A DNA stretch of 64,000 bases from Sediminibacillus dalangtanensis (GCF_017792025.1 NZ_CP046956.1:930001-994000); one strand, 5' to 3'. Counted from the stretch's first letter, positions 18,578 to 27,176 are shown. The notes: generated by a model not told the origin, from the sequence alone. Numbers and translations are program-made.

Positions 18578-18614
18578 AAAAGTGCCGTTCCGACCAAACC
18601 GGAACGGCACTTTT
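18578..18614. terminator. Bidirectional terminator between the GH13 gene and the SDR gene
   Basis: Fifteen-base perfect arms AAAAGTGCCGTTCCG and CGGAACGGCACTTTT around a seven-base loop, with A and T runs on the two sides; it serves the convergent genes on both strands. Confidence 0.93.
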
Positions 18615-18669
18615 ACTTACTTTATCTCTCTACCACGCTACCAAGGCGGGGGACTGACCCCGCCTGCAA

Positions 18670-19524
18670 TTAGCCGTTTAGGACGACTCCGCCGTTGACA
18701 TGGATCATTTGGCCGGAGACGTAGCTTGAATCCTTGCTGGCCAGGTAAACGTAAGCTGGAGCGACTTCCTTTGGTTCGCCGGGGCGGCCCATTGGATAGT
18801 TGCTGCCGAATTTAGCGACTTTTTCTTCATCAAAGCTTGCAGGAATTAAAGGCGTCCAAATCGGGCCTGGTGCCACGCCATTGACGCGGATACCTTTCCC
18901 GACCAATGATTCGGACAATGCCCGGGTAAAGGAAGTGATTGCCCCCTTTGTCGCCGTATAATCAATCAGGGAAGCATTGCCGACATAAGCATTAATGGAG
19001 GAAGTATTAATAATGGTACTACCTTCCTGCATGTGTGGTACCACAGCTTTGACCATATAGAAAAAAGGGTAAAAGTTGGTCTGAAATGTTTTTTCCATTT
19101 GTTCGTTTGTTATATCTAAAAATTCGCTCTGCGGATATTGGACACCGGCATTGTTGACTAAGATATCAACTTTTCCGAAGGTTTCAACCGTTTTTTGAAC
19201 TGCTGAGGAGCAAAATTCAGCATTGGTTACATCGCCAGGAAGCAATAGGCATTGTTGTCCTTCCTCTTCGACCAATTCTTTAGTCTTCTGGGCGTCTTCC
19301 TCTTCATCCAGGTAAATGATGGCGACATCTGCGCCTTCTTTTGCATAATAAAGGCTTACAGAACGTCCAATTCCGCTATCTCCTCCGGTAATGATTGCTT
19401 TCTTCCCTTGCAATTTTCCGCTGCCTTTATAGTCAGGATCTACATAGTTAGGCAGCGGGTCCATTTCATGTTCAAGCCCTGGCTGCCGGTCCTGATGCTG
19501 TTTTGGTTGTAGTTCGTCTGCCAT
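18670..19524 (-). CDS. SDR oxidoreductase, general-stress type (YdaD/YhdF/YhxD family)
   Basis: A 284-residue short-chain dehydrogenase. After an N-terminal extension typical of this subfamily (QDRQPGLEHEMDPLP) come the NAD(P)-binding GGDSGIGRSVS, the VNNAGVQ motif, catalytic Ser in NTSSINAY and the Tyr-x-x-x-Lys in DYTATKGAI, and a C-terminal SSYVSGQMIHVNGG. Bacillus relatives are sigma-B stress proteins of unknown substrate; I did not find a convincing sigma-B promoter here. The start at 19524 has GGAGGGA upstream; the frame opens 11 codons earlier. Confidence 0.92.
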   Translation of the reverse strand: MADELQPKQHQDRQPGLEHEMDPLPNYVDPDYKGSGKLQGKKAIITGGDSGIGRSVSLYYAKEGADVAIIYLDEEEDAQKTKELVEEEGQQCLLLPGDVTNAEFCSSAVQKTVETFGKVDILVNNAGVQYPQSEFLDITNEQMEKTFQTNFYPFFYMVKAVVPHMQEGSTIINTSSINAYVGNASLIDYTATKGAITSFTRALSESLVGKGIRVNGVAPGPIWTPLIPASFDEEKVAKFGSNYPMGRPGEPKEVAPAYVYLASKDSSYVSGQMIHVNGGVVLNG

Positions 19525-19648
19525 GTTATCCCTCCATGTTTGTTTTGTTTTAACCAATACCCTTCCTTAAACCCCAATAATCGCAGCGAGCAGGCCGGCA
19601 GATTATTCCGAGTTAAAGGAGATTGGGATATACCGTAAATTATTGGAA

Positions 19649-19748
19649 AAATCAAACGATAACAGGATAGGAATTTTAAAAGAACTTCTTAGTGGATTCA
19701 CGGTTATGCAAGGGAAGAACAGCGGAGGATGGTGAACGCCTTAGATAG
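19649..19748. repeat. Dispersed intergenic repeat, copy 2 of a pair (see 10380)
   Basis: ATCAAACGATAACAGGATAG and the following 90 bases resemble the spacer at 10380. Between it and 19871 there is a scrap of the MITE core (GGAAAGCGAAGTACCTTG, then CCAAGTGGAT near 19795). No gene is seen from 19525 to 19871. Confidence 0.5.
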
Positions 19749-19871
19749 ACTTTCATTCTGTTGTCGTGTTGCGCCACGGAAAGCGAAGTACCTTGCCCAA
19801 GTGGATAATTGCACCATTCTTTTGAGAAGGATAGTTTATCATTTAGTTAACTAACAGGAAAAAAGCAAAAA

Positions 19872-19954
19872 CAAAAACCGATCGAGTTCGAAGCTTTGAA
19901 ATTCGAAACATCGTTCGGTTTTTGCTCTGGTTACTATGCTTATGTCCCAGCCAC
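19872..19954 (-). terminator. Terminator of the DegV gene, GGGACA/AACCGAACG family
   Basis: On the minus strand: GTGGCTGGGACATAAGC (19938-19954), then arms AACCGAACGAT and ATCGGTT with an inner TTCGAA pair, and a T run. Placed eight bases after the DegV stop. Confidence 0.85.
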
Positions 19955-19961
19955 GTGCATT

Positions 19962-20822
19962 TTATTGGTAGTCATCGTTCAAGAAAAACAAAGCAAGTGT
20001 TCCAGGACCGGAATGGGCGCCGATCGCCGAACCGACCATTTCAATATGGATATCTTCGGTTTTAAAGCGTTCTCTGATCATTTCGGCCAGCTGCCTGGCA
20101 TTTTCTATATCATCTCCGTGGCTGATGCCGATTGGCTGGTTTTGAAAATCTTTTCCCCGTTCCTCCATTACATCTACCATTCGTTTCAACACACGTTTGG
20201 AACCACGGATTTTTTCCAGTGGTATCAGTTTACCATCTTCAACATGCAAAAGAGGTTTGATTTTTAGCAACGAACCGACAAATGCTGCCGTTTTGCTTAC
20301 TCGGCCACCGCGATACAAATACTCCAGATCATCTACTGTGAAGATGTGCTCCATGTGATCAGCATGGTATCTGGCAATTTTTTCAATCTTAGTGAGACTT
20401 TCTCCTTCATTTGCAAGCTTGGCGGCTCGCAGGACGACCAATCCGTGCCCCAGTGAAGCGCAATGGGTGTCTAGCACTTGGACTTCCCAGTCAGGATAAT
20501 CCTCCTTGACTTCTTGCATGGCCATTCTGCCTGCATTATACGTTCCCGAAAGTTCGGAAGAGAAAGCGATGTAAAGACATGGCTGGTTTTGTCTAGCATA
20601 GTTTTCAAACGCTTCACGGAATTTCTGCGGACTGACTTGCGACGTTTTCGGTGCTTTTCCTGCGCGCATGGCATCATAGACTGCTTTCGCAGATATTGTT
20701 TTCGCATCTTCAAAGTTTTCATTGTCGAGTTCGACAGTCAGTGATACCATATCAATGTTGTATTTTTCATAATGGCTTTGCGAAAGGTCACACGCAGAAT
20801 CGGTGATAATTTTCACATTCAT
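19962..20822 (-). CDS. DegV family fatty-acid-binding protein (YitS type)
   Basis: A 286-residue DegV protein. DegV/FakB proteins hold a fatty acid for phosphorylation by the FakA kinase. Seen: KIITDSACDL at the N-terminus, KTSQVSPQKF, the IAFSSELSGTYN motif that contacts the carboxylate, and EYLYRGGRVSK. The C-terminal part has SAIGAHSGPGTLALFFL, the conserved His-x-Gly-Pro-Gly segment. Start ATG at 20822 follows GAGGGTGG. It is divergent from yitT, the same pair as yitS-yitT in B. subtilis. Confidence 0.92.
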   Translation of the reverse strand: MNVKIITDSACDLSQSHYEKYNIDMVSLTVELDNENFEDAKTISAKAVYDAMRAGKAPKTSQVSPQKFREAFENYARQNQPCLYIAFSSELSGTYNAGRMAMQEVKEDYPDWEVQVLDTHCASLGHGLVVLRAAKLANEGESLTKIEKIARYHADHMEHIFTVDDLEYLYRGGRVSKTAAFVGSLLKIKPLLHVEDGKLIPLEKIRGSKRVLKRMVDVMEERGKDFQNQPIGISHGDDIENARQLAEMIRERFKTEDIHIEMVGSAIGAHSGPGTLALFFLNDDYQ

Positions 20823-21160
20823 GTTTTCCACCCTCAATTCGGATCATTTTTAATACGGTAAAAAGTAAAATGGGAGTTTCCAAAAAAGAAACCAACATGG
20901 AATCCTGCTTAACAAACAGGCCCCGTCTGGATGATAAATTAATCAGTGCAGTTTATTTACAGTGTAAGCGTACAGCTACCGTTAGTCAAAGCTTTTTCCC
21001 ATTTAGTTGGATTGACGTTGAATGCGATACTGCCGATTATTTGTACGATTAGCTGGGTATGGAAAAGAGAAGCTTATTTTTGCTACATATGGAAACGATA
21101 AGGACATGTAGAAAAAATAGCCCGATAAGATGATGAAAAACAACAGGGATACAGGGAGCG
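20823..21160. other. Spacer between DegV and yitT genes
   Basis: No supported gene. A 60-codon plus-strand frame (20870-21052) has no clear ribosome site and no recognised family. The region may hold the yitT leader; see the hairpin at 21161. Confidence 0.4.
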
Positions 21161-21196
21161 GCCACACCTGGAACCAGCCGTACAGGCGTGGCTTTT
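21161..21196 (+). terminator. Terminator-like hairpin in the yitT leader
   Basis: Arms GCCACACCTG (21161-21170) and CAGGCGTGGC (21183-21192) with one G-U pair, followed by TTTT. It lies only 26 bases before the yitT start, so it could end an upstream transcript or act as an attenuator. Confidence 0.6.
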
Positions 21197-21222
21197 GACC
21201 GGGATAAACGAAGGAGGCAGTT

Positions 21223-22071
21223 ATGTTTTTCATTGAAGCGAGAAGAATTTTTATCGTGATGGTGGGGGCATTGTTCAATGCAATTGCATTAAACTTTTTC
21301 CTGATTGCCGCGAATGTGTATGCCAGCGGTTTTACAGGTATTGCCCAGCTTTTATCAAGTATTTTTCAAGACTTTTTCAATATCAATGGAGTAAGCACTG
21401 GTATCATATTATTTATTTTGAATATACCGGTTGCCATATTGGGCTGGTACAAAGTCGGGAAGGGTTTTACGATTTACAGTGTAATCTCGGTCATATTCAC
21501 GACGATTTTTCTTGAAGTGTTGCCGGTACAGCCATTATCAGAGGATATTATTCTAAATGCTGTTTTCGGCGGTGTCATCGGCGGTATAGGTGTCGGTATG
21601 ACATTAAAATGGGGGGCATCCACAGGCGGTCTTGATATCGTGGCGATGGTCTTGTCCCGTATGAAGGACAAACCGATCGGTAATTTCTTTTTGATCATCA
21701 ACAGCGGAATCATCATTGTCGCTGGTTTGCTGTATGAGGCAGAGAATGCCTTGTATACGTTGCTGACTTTATATGTAACAACAAGGGTAATCGATGCGCT
21801 CCATACCCGTCATGAAAAAGTGACAGCCATGATTGTCACGCGCAAAGCAGAGGAGATGCAAAAAGCGATTCATGACAAGATGATCCGTGGTATCACGATT
21901 TTACCTGCTCGTGGAGCATACAGTCGTGAACACAAGGACATGATGGTACTTGTGATCACCAGGTATGAACTGTATGATTTGGAGCGGATTATTTCGGAAG
22001 TGGATCCGCAGGCGTTCACGAATGTTGTGCAGACAACCGGAATATTTGGTTTCTTCCGGCGCAACGATTAA
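21223..22071 (+). CDS. yitT: YitT family membrane protein (DUF161/DUF2179)
   Basis: A 282-residue protein with five or six membrane segments followed by a C-terminal cytoplasmic DUF2179 domain (TAMIVTRKAEEMQKAIHDKM through EVDPQAFTNVVQTTGIFG). Motifs of the family seen: GFTGIAQLLSS, GGVIGGIGVGMTLKWGASTG and GGLDIVAMVLS. Start ATG follows GAAGGAGG. Function is unknown; transport has been suggested for the family. Order with the DegV gene matches B. subtilis yitS-yitT. Confidence 0.92.
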   Translation: MFFIEARRIFIVMVGALFNAIALNFFLIAANVYASGFTGIAQLLSSIFQDFFNINGVSTGIILFILNIPVAILGWYKVGKGFTIYSVISVIFTTIFLEVLPVQPLSEDIILNAVFGGVIGGIGVGMTLKWGASTGGLDIVAMVLSRMKDKPIGNFFLIINSGIIIVAGLLYEAENALYTLLTLYVTTRVIDALHTRHEKVTAMIVTRKAEEMQKAIHDKMIRGITILPARGAYSREHKDMMVLVITRYELYDLERIISEVDPQAFTNVVQTTGIFGFFRRND

Positions 22072-22171
22072 TATCCTTTTTTGAAGCATAAGCCTGACTC
22101 TAGACTGGATAGGGCCGGCATCTTCCATTCGGTATGGGAAGTATTTTAAGCTGATTTAAGAGGATATAAAA

Positions 22172-22218
22172 AGAGCTGTTCAAAGAAGTGCAAAGACTTC
22201 TTGAACAGCTTTCTTTTT
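22172..22218 (+). terminator. Terminator after yitT
   Basis: Arms AGAGCTGTTCAAAGAAGT and ACTTCTTGAACAGCTTT pair with one bulged base around GCAAAG and are followed by CTTTTT. Confidence 0.82.
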
Positions 22219-22300
22219 ATGATTATTAACAAGGCATGTGCAGAAAACATGTGATTGCACTCAGACTTACGCCTTCATCCAATCTGTTTTACAGAAAATC

Positions 22301-22564
22301 TTAATATCCGTATTCGTTTAAAATAGCTTCCACTTGTGGGGTAAGTGACTCCCACTCCACATCGAATTTTTTGTTTACTGTGATGAAGTTTTGGAAACCG
22401 AAAACATTGTCGACTCCGTCTAGTTCCATCAGGTCATTCAGCACCTTGTGCTCACTTGTTTGTCCAGCCATCACGGACACGCTATTATTTCCCTCAAATA
22501 TCATGGAATCCGTTGTAAATTTCATTGCATTTGGGTTCGGTGTCGCTTCCACTCGTACACTCAT
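22301..22564 (-). CDS. Nfu_N (NifU-like N-terminal) domain protein
   Basis: An 87-residue protein, VRVEATPNPNAMKFTTDSMI at the N-terminus, which is the hallmark NPNA-x-KF of the Nfu/NIF N-terminal domain (PF08712) linked to iron-sulfur cluster proteins. The usual C-terminal CxxC NifU domain is absent, so this is the stand-alone form common in Bacillus. Later: ELDGVDNVFGFQNFITVNKK. Start at 22564 has AGGAGG; the frame opens 12 codons earlier. Likely role: accessory in Fe-S handling or folding; not established. Confidence 0.87.
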   Translation of the reverse strand: MSVRVEATPNPNAMKFTTDSMIFEGNNSVSVMAGQTSEHKVLNDLMELDGVDNVFGFQNFITVNKKFDVEWESLTPQVEAILNEYGY

Positions 22565-22825
22565 GCTTAGTCCTCCTATGTAACACAGATTTACGTCCAT
22601 AATAGCAGATATTTGTCAATTACAAAAGCAATTGAGGATAAATGAAGGATAAGGAAAGAAGGGATTGTCATTGGATTCGTAAGTTATCAAGATACGCTCA
22701 CTTATTTCCTGGGTAATAATTGTCTAGTCCTGTCGTTTTATGTTCATTTCGTAAAACACTCCTTGCATTTTTCTGGTTCCGTTAGATGGTACAGGGAGAG
22801 GGAGCACGCTATGAATTATTGAAAA

Positions 22826-22851
22826 GGACGGCACCCGGATGGATGCCGCCC
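22826..22851 (-). terminator. Terminator after the DUF3813 gene
   Basis: On the minus strand GGGCGGCATCC and GGGTGCCGTCC form a stem around ATCC, followed by TTTTC. It lies just past the stop at 22859. Confidence 0.75.
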
Positions 22852-22858
22852 TGTCAGT

Positions 22859-23062
22859 TTACTGCAATTGGTTATGACGGTTAAGCTGCTCTTCTAACTG
22901 CTGAAGCTGTTCTTGCTCTTCGGGGGAAGCGCTTGTATAAGCAGATTGGATTGCATTGCGAGCTGCTTGTTTCTCTTGTTCGCTGACATTCTGGCCGCCG
23001 TTTGTCATGTTGGTTATACGGTTCATCGCATTTCTAGCTTGCTGCATGAAATTGTTTGCCAT
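22859..23062 (-). CDS. DUF3813 small protein
   Basis: A 67-residue soluble protein starting MANNFMQQARNAMNRITNMT and ending in a Glu/Gln-rich helix (SPEEQEQLQQLEEQLNRH). This fits the DUF3813 family of small Bacillus proteins (helical, with alanine-rich ARNAIQSAY repeat). It is in tandem with a 49-codon gene whose stop is two bases upstream of the start, so the two are likely co-transcribed. Function unknown. Confidence 0.8.
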   Translation of the reverse strand: MANNFMQQARNAMNRITNMTNGGQNVSEQEKQAARNAIQSAYTSASPEEQEQLQQLEEQLNRHNQLQ

Positions 23063-23064
23063 TG

Positions 23065-23214
23065 TTAAAAACCTCCCAGAGTATGTTGGTCTGCTTGTTC
23101 CTCTTTACGCTCGACATCGGTAAAGCGTTCCCGATAAGGAAAGCGTTCATCGTGTCTTTTTACCGAATCCGCACCCTGCTGCGTAAATCGTTTCGACTTG
23201 CTTTTTCTGCTCAT
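23065..23214 (-). CDS. 49-residue charged small protein
   Basis: MSRKSKSKRFTQQGADSVKR at the N-terminus, then an Arg/Glu-rich middle and ...QADQHTLGGF at the end. Start ATG 23214 follows a strong GGGGGAA site. It ends two bases before the DUF3813 gene. I do not recognise a family. Its size and composition (Lys/Arg start, no Cys, no hydrophobic segment) resemble small spore-associated proteins, but that is only a guess. Confidence 0.65.
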   Translation of the reverse strand: MSRKSKSKRFTQQGADSVKRHDERFPYRERFTDVERKEEQADQHTLGGF

Positions 23215-23310
23215 TTCCATTCCCCCTAATAGAAATGTCCACGAAAGACCTGCTGGAAGCAGGCAACAGACTCTTTGTCGCAACACCGACAGCCGTGAAA
23301 ACCAGCGTAC

Positions 23311-23342
23311 AAAAAAGCTTGAACGCTATTGCGTTCAAGCTT
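23311..23342 (-). terminator. Terminator after the yitU homologue
   Basis: Perfect 12-base arms AAGCTTGAACGC and GCGTTCAAGCTT with a TATT loop; read on the minus strand it is followed by TTTTG. Confidence 0.85.
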
Positions 23343-23399
23343 AGTATGGACTTCGTAAGGAAAAAGAATGACTTGAAAAAGATGCCAGAATTAAGCGCG

Positions 23400-24239
23400 T
23401 TATTTAGTACTGGTGCTTTGGACTCCGAGATGCAAATACTCTTCCAGGAAGCCACCAATACCATCCGCTTCATTGGTTTCGGCGACATGATTCGCCAATT
23501 TCTTCAGTTCCTCGATGCCATTTCCCATCGCCACGCCGACACCAGCATATTCAATCATTTCCAAATCGTTGTCTTCGTCTCCAAAAGCAATAATGTGTGA
23601 CTGTGGAATATCAAAATAGCGGGCGATTTTTTCCAGTCCGACTGCTTTATTCAGCCCTTTACGGACGATTTCGATCACATGCCATGGAGCCCCCCACTTG
23701 CGGTGTTCGATGACGGAAGCGTGTTTGTCATCCAGGTGGGAGCGGAGCTCTTGTATATGTTCTTCCTGAGGGTGTATCAACAGGGAGGTTGGATCATTTT
23801 GTAAGTTATTTTTCAGGCTGCCGACAGTAACAGGATTAGCCTGGTCGGTGTGGAAGATTTTCATTAATTCTTCATCATACCGATCAAGGTAGACGTCGTC
23901 CCCGACCTCGGCCATGATATTGTTGACCTCCAAGTCATAACAAGACTGGACGATTGCTTTTGCTGTCCGGTTGGGTAGCGGTGAATGGACGGCATCCCAT
24001 TTTTTATCTAATGGATGATGAATCAACGCTCCGTTAAAGTTCACCATTGGGGTGTCCAACTCCAGTTCCTTGTAATAGTCAATGCTGGCACGATGGGGTC
24101 TGCCGGTGGCAATCACCACGATATGGCCGGCTTGTTTTGCCTGCATAACTACCTTTTTTGTTTTCTCGCTTATTACTTTGTTGTCTGTAAGCAGGGTTCC
24201 GTCAAGATCCAATGCTATCAAATGCTGGTTCATTTTCAT
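23400..24239 (-). CDS. yitU: Cof-type HAD hydrolase (YitU)
   Basis: A 279-residue HAD-superfamily phosphatase of the Cof type IIB class. Seen: motif I ALDLDGTLL with the two Asp near residues 10-12, motif II VIATGRP, Lys motif RKGLNKAVGLEKI, and motif III/IV IIAFGDEDNDLEMI. B. subtilis YitU has been linked to riboflavin-precursor or sugar-phosphate dephosphorylation; substrate is not predictable here. Start ATG at 24239 follows AGAGGTGAT. Divergent from yitV as in the yitU-yitV-yitW neighbourhood. Confidence 0.9.
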   Translation of the reverse strand: MKMNQHLIALDLDGTLLTDNKVISEKTKKVVMQAKQAGHIVVIATGRPHRASIDYYKELELDTPMVNFNGALIHHPLDKKWDAVHSPLPNRTAKAIVQSCYDLEVNNIMAEVGDDVYLDRYDEELMKIFHTDQANPVTVGSLKNNLQNDPTSLLIHPQEEHIQELRSHLDDKHASVIEHRKWGAPWHVIEIVRKGLNKAVGLEKIARYFDIPQSHIIAFGDEDNDLEMIEYAGVGVAMGNGIEELKKLANHVAETNEADGIGGFLEEYLHLGVQSTSTK

Positions 24240-24389
24240 TTATTTAATCACCTCTTATGTAAGTATAGTTTATCGGTGAACAGGTTATCTGTAAAGAATG
24301 GGTTAATTTTACTGTTTGTTTTGCATGTTTTTAGCGTAACGATTATCATGGAAGTAAGACTACCACTATTGATGAGAGGATAAGAAGAT

Positions 24390-25154
24390 ATGATCAGCGT
24401 AAGCAGAGAAAAATGGAATGAGATTCCCGTCCTTATTGTCGTCGATGCAGAAAAAAGCAGAGAGCCACTGCCGGTCCTTACATATTTTCATGGCTACACA
24501 AGCGCTAAAGAACATAACCTGCCACTTGCTTATTTGCTCGCAGAAAAAGGCTTCCGGGTTATTCTCCCGGACAGTATCCTTCATGGGGATAGAGCCGAAG
24601 ACTTATCAGCAAATGATATGAATATCCGTTTTTTTGAAATTGTCAGCCAAAACATAAAGGATTTGCAAGTGATTAAGAATATCCTGGAAGAAAAAGGGCT
24701 GCTGCTTGATGAAAGGTTCGGTCTTGCTGGAACCAGTATGGGAGGGATCACCACGGCCGCTGCCTTAACGCAATATCCTTGGATTAAAGCATCTGCGGTG
24801 CTGATGGGATCTCCGAAAATCACCGATTATGCGAAAGCATTGGTCGATCAAATGAAGAAATCCAGTGCTGATTTTGAAATGTCGGACGAACAGATTCATA
24901 CCATTTATCAGCAGCTGGAGACCATTGATTTGTCGAAGCAGATGGACAAGCTATATGAACGGCCACTGTTTTTCTGGCATGGCGAAGCCGACCCGGTCGT
25001 ACCTTTTGACCATGCATACAGTTTTTACAATGAAGTCGTTCCTTATTATAAAAATCCGGAAAGCATCCGTTTCTTACGCGAGGTCGGCCGAGGACACAAG
25101 GTCAGCAGGTTCGCTGTACTGGAGACCGTGAAATGGTTCGATATGCAATTGTAG
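24390..25154 (+). CDS. yitV: Alpha/beta hydrolase, prolyl oligopeptidase-like esterase (YitV)
   Basis: A 254-residue alpha/beta hydrolase. The nucleophile elbow is GTSMGG with Ser116; the acid is in FFWHGEADPVVPF and the His in RGHKVSRF. An oxyanion-type YFHGYTSAKEHN occurs near residue 33. Start ATG follows GAGGATAAG. It precedes yitW as in B. subtilis. Substrate unknown; relatives are carboxylesterases. Confidence 0.88.
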   Translation: MISVSREKWNEIPVLIVVDAEKSREPLPVLTYFHGYTSAKEHNLPLAYLLAEKGFRVILPDSILHGDRAEDLSANDMNIRFFEIVSQNIKDLQVIKNILEEKGLLLDERFGLAGTSMGGITTAAALTQYPWIKASAVLMGSPKITDYAKALVDQMKKSSADFEMSDEQIHTIYQQLETIDLSKQMDKLYERPLFFWHGEADPVVPFDHAYSFYNEVVPYYKNPESIRFLREVGRGHKVSRFAVLETVKWFDMQL

Positions 25155-25233
25155 AGGCTTCGAAGATTATCATTTAAAAAATGACCGATATGTGTTTATA
25201 ATAAGAAGAACCAATATCAAGGAGGTTTGTATC

Positions 25234-25545
25234 ATGGAGGAAGCGTTGCAGGAAAACTTGATGGGTGCTCTTGAGAACGTAATTGACCCGGAACTCGGGA
25301 TAGATATTGTAAACTTAGGCCTTGTCTATGGAGTTGATTTAGACGATAACGGTGTGGCCACTGTCACCATGACATTGACGGCAATGGGCTGCCCACTGGC
25401 AGGCCATATTGAACAAGATGTCAAATTTGTTCTGAGCGACATCCCGGAGGTAAAGGAAACAAACGTCAATATCGTTTGGAATCCGCCTTGGTCGAAAGAC
25501 CGGATGTCAAGATATGCAAAGATCGCTCTGGGTATTCCAGATTAA
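25234..25545 (+). CDS. yitW: MIP18/DUF59 Fe-S assembly protein (YitW/SufT type)
   Basis: A 103-residue DUF59 protein. Conserved VIDPELGIDIVNLGLVYG, then TLTAMGCPLAGHI with the conserved Cys, and NIVWNPPWSKDRMS. This family helps mature Fe-S proteins. Start ATG 25234 follows AAGGAGG; the open frame begins 14 codons earlier but without a ribosome site. It ends with a strong terminator. Confidence 0.92.
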   Translation: MEEALQENLMGALENVIDPELGIDIVNLGLVYGVDLDDNGVATVTMTLTAMGCPLAGHIEQDVKFVLSDIPEVKETNVNIVWNPPWSKDRMSRYAKIALGIPD

Positions 25546-25555
25546 TGATTGCCTA

Positions 25556-25584
25556 AACCTCTTGCACATCGCAAGGGGTTTTTT
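25556..25584 (+). terminator. Terminator after yitW
   Basis: Arms AACCTCTTGC and GCAAGGGGTT around ACATC, followed by TTTT. Confidence 0.9.
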
Positions 25585-25779
25585 AGTTGGATTAAAAGTT
25601 CTCGGATAAATTAACACGGAAACGAACGGAGACCGATGAGAACCCTTCATCCAGGCAAAAAGTTCGAATGGAGACGGAGAGAAGCAAAAAAACTTGTTAT
25701 CACGGTGATGAAAATGTGAATAAAGAATGATTATTGATCCTAACATATCACCAAATGAAACAGAATAGTGGATAAGGAA

Positions 25780-25815
25780 AAAAGCTGTCCGCATCATTCA
25801 TGCTGGACAGCTTTT
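25780..25815 (-). terminator. Terminator after the uppP homologue
   Basis: Arms AAAAGCTGTCCGCAT and ATGCTGGACAGCTTTT, one mismatch, followed by T on the minus strand; it sits four bases past the stop. The 195 bases between this and the yitW terminator hold nothing I can name. Confidence 0.82.
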
Positions 25816-25818
25816 CTT

Positions 25819-26640
25819 TTATAAGAACAATATGGCAAGAATACCGACAATGAAGCAGTAGAAGGAAAAATATTTTAAGTTTCCTTTTGCCATGATATTT
25901 ATAAACCACCGCAACGAATAATAGGTGGCAATAATGGCAGCCATAAACGCAAGCAAGTGAGGGATGAACAGGGCGCTGAACTGATCATCGTTCACAATCT
26001 CCCCGATGCTGAGCACAAGCGTACCCAGACTTACGGGAATATAAAGCAAAAACGAGTAACGCAGTGCGGTTTCTTTATGCATGCCAAGCAGCATGGCACC
26101 GACGATCGTGGCTCCTGAACGGCTGATTCCCGGTATCAACGCCACAGCCTGTGCCAGTCCGACGATAAGCGCATCCTTGAATGTGATCTCGCCGTCATTT
26201 TTGTATCCTTTAATATTGCGGATGATCCACAAGGCAATTCCTGTGACAATCAAGGTGATACCGACCATTTTCGAAAAACTGAATATATGTTCAATCTGTT
26301 CTTCGAACAAAATTCCGATAATGCCGGCCGGAATGGTTCCGACGATCAAGTACAAAATGAAATTAAAATCGTCTCGTGTTTCCGGCTGTTTGGTGAACAG
26401 ATAACGGAATCCGTTTTGAATTAAACGGAAAATATCATTTTTGTAAACAAGCAGTACCGCAATTAACGAACCTGCGTTTACTAAAATTTCAAAGGACAAT
26501 CCATGAATGTCCAACTGGAATAAATTCCTCAGGAGGACGAGGTGGCCGCTGGATGAAATCGGTATCGGCTCTGTAAACCCTTGAAACAATCCTAAAAATA
26601 CATATTTGACTAAAATCCAAAAATCGTTGGCAAAATCCAT
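25819..26640 (-). CDS. uppP: Undecaprenyl-diphosphate phosphatase (UppP/BacA family)
   Basis: A 273-residue membrane protein that recycles the cell-wall lipid carrier by removing a phosphate from undecaprenyl diphosphate; gives bacitracin resistance. Seen: [16 protein letters not shown] (usual form EFLPISSTGH; the Glu, Ser and His are kept), the second signature [11 protein letters not shown] with the conserved Arg, and about eight membrane segments. The [10 protein letters not shown] variant places it in a divergent subgroup found alongside the main UppP in Bacilli. Start at 26640 follows GGGAGGAAAA. Confidence 0.9.
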   Translation of the reverse strand: MDFANDFWILVKYVFLGLFQGFTEPIPISSSGHLVLLRNLFQLDIHGLSFEILVNAGSLIAVLLVYKNDIFRLIQNGFRYLFTKQPETRDDFNFILYLIVGTIPAGIIGILFEEQIEHIFSFSKMVGITLIVTGIALWIIRNIKGYKNDGEITFKDALIVGLAQAVALIPGISRSGATIVGAMLLGMHKETALRYSFLLYIPVSLGTLVLSIGEIVNDDQFSALFIPHLLAFMAAIIATYYSLRWFINIMAKGNLKYFSFYCFIVGILAILFL

Positions 26641-26771
26641 GTTTTTCCTCCCAATTTTACAAAGCAATGCTTTTATCTAGTATGGTTCCTTGTCACCTTA
26701 TATATAGTCGTCGCCCCTGTCACACACCCAGGCAGCTATGAATAGGCTAAAGTGTGAAGGAGGTAGTCAAC

Positions 26772-27101
26772 ATGAACAGACCACACAGCCACCACCATAT
26801 ATATGAGCTTTGCAAGTCCCATATGAATTCCTATGTACTTGCTGAATTGAATGATGGGTCCAAAGTGGACGGTATCGTTGTCGATTTGGACGAAGACTTT
26901 GTGTATTTGGCGGTTCCGATCCAAACAACTGTCCCAGAGTATTATACAGGATATGGAGACGATCGGCAGTTTGGATACTATCCTGGTTATGGCTATCCAG
27001 GATACGGTTATCCCGGATACGGATTTGGACCGGGAAGGTTCCGCCGTCTTGTGCTGCCGTTGACAGCACTTGTGGCTTTAAGTGCGCTGCCCTGGTATTA
27101 A
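26772..27101 (+). CDS. Small LSm-like protein with Tyr/Gly/Pro repeats
   Basis: A 109-residue protein. Residues 20-55 (NSYVLAELNDGSKVDGIVVD, then DEDFVYLAVP) look like an Sm/LSm-type beta barrel with its DG turn. A repeat YPGYG x 3 follows (residues about 72-88) and a hydrophobic C-terminal segment RLVLPLTALVALSALPWY ends the protein. The N-terminus is His-rich (RPHSHHH). Start ATG 26772 follows AAGGAGG. The Gly/Tyr/Pro tail is typical of spore-coat or surface proteins, but no function is known to me. Confidence 0.78.
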   Translation: MNRPHSHHHIYELCKSHMNSYVLAELNDGSKVDGIVVDLDEDFVYLAVPIQTTVPEYYTGYGDDRQFGYYPGYGYPGYGYPGYGFGPGRFRRLVLPLTALVALSALPWY

Positions 27102-27118
27102 ATTTTTCCGTAAGAATA

Positions 27119-27151
27119 AACCCTTGCCGACTCCTTGTGGGCAAGGGTTTT
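27119..27151. terminator. Bidirectional terminator between the LSm-like gene and yjzD
   Basis: Arms AACCCTTGCC and GGCAAGGGTT with an 11-base loop, flanked by A on the left and TT on the right; the genes on both sides converge on it. Confidence 0.85.
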
Positions 27152-27176
27152 CAACCAAAATGGCAGCGGATGCAGC

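Noticed and set aside
20870..21052. A 60-codon plus-strand frame before yitT
   Set aside because: No clear ribosome site or family; faint likeness to small DUF2508-type proteins was not enough.
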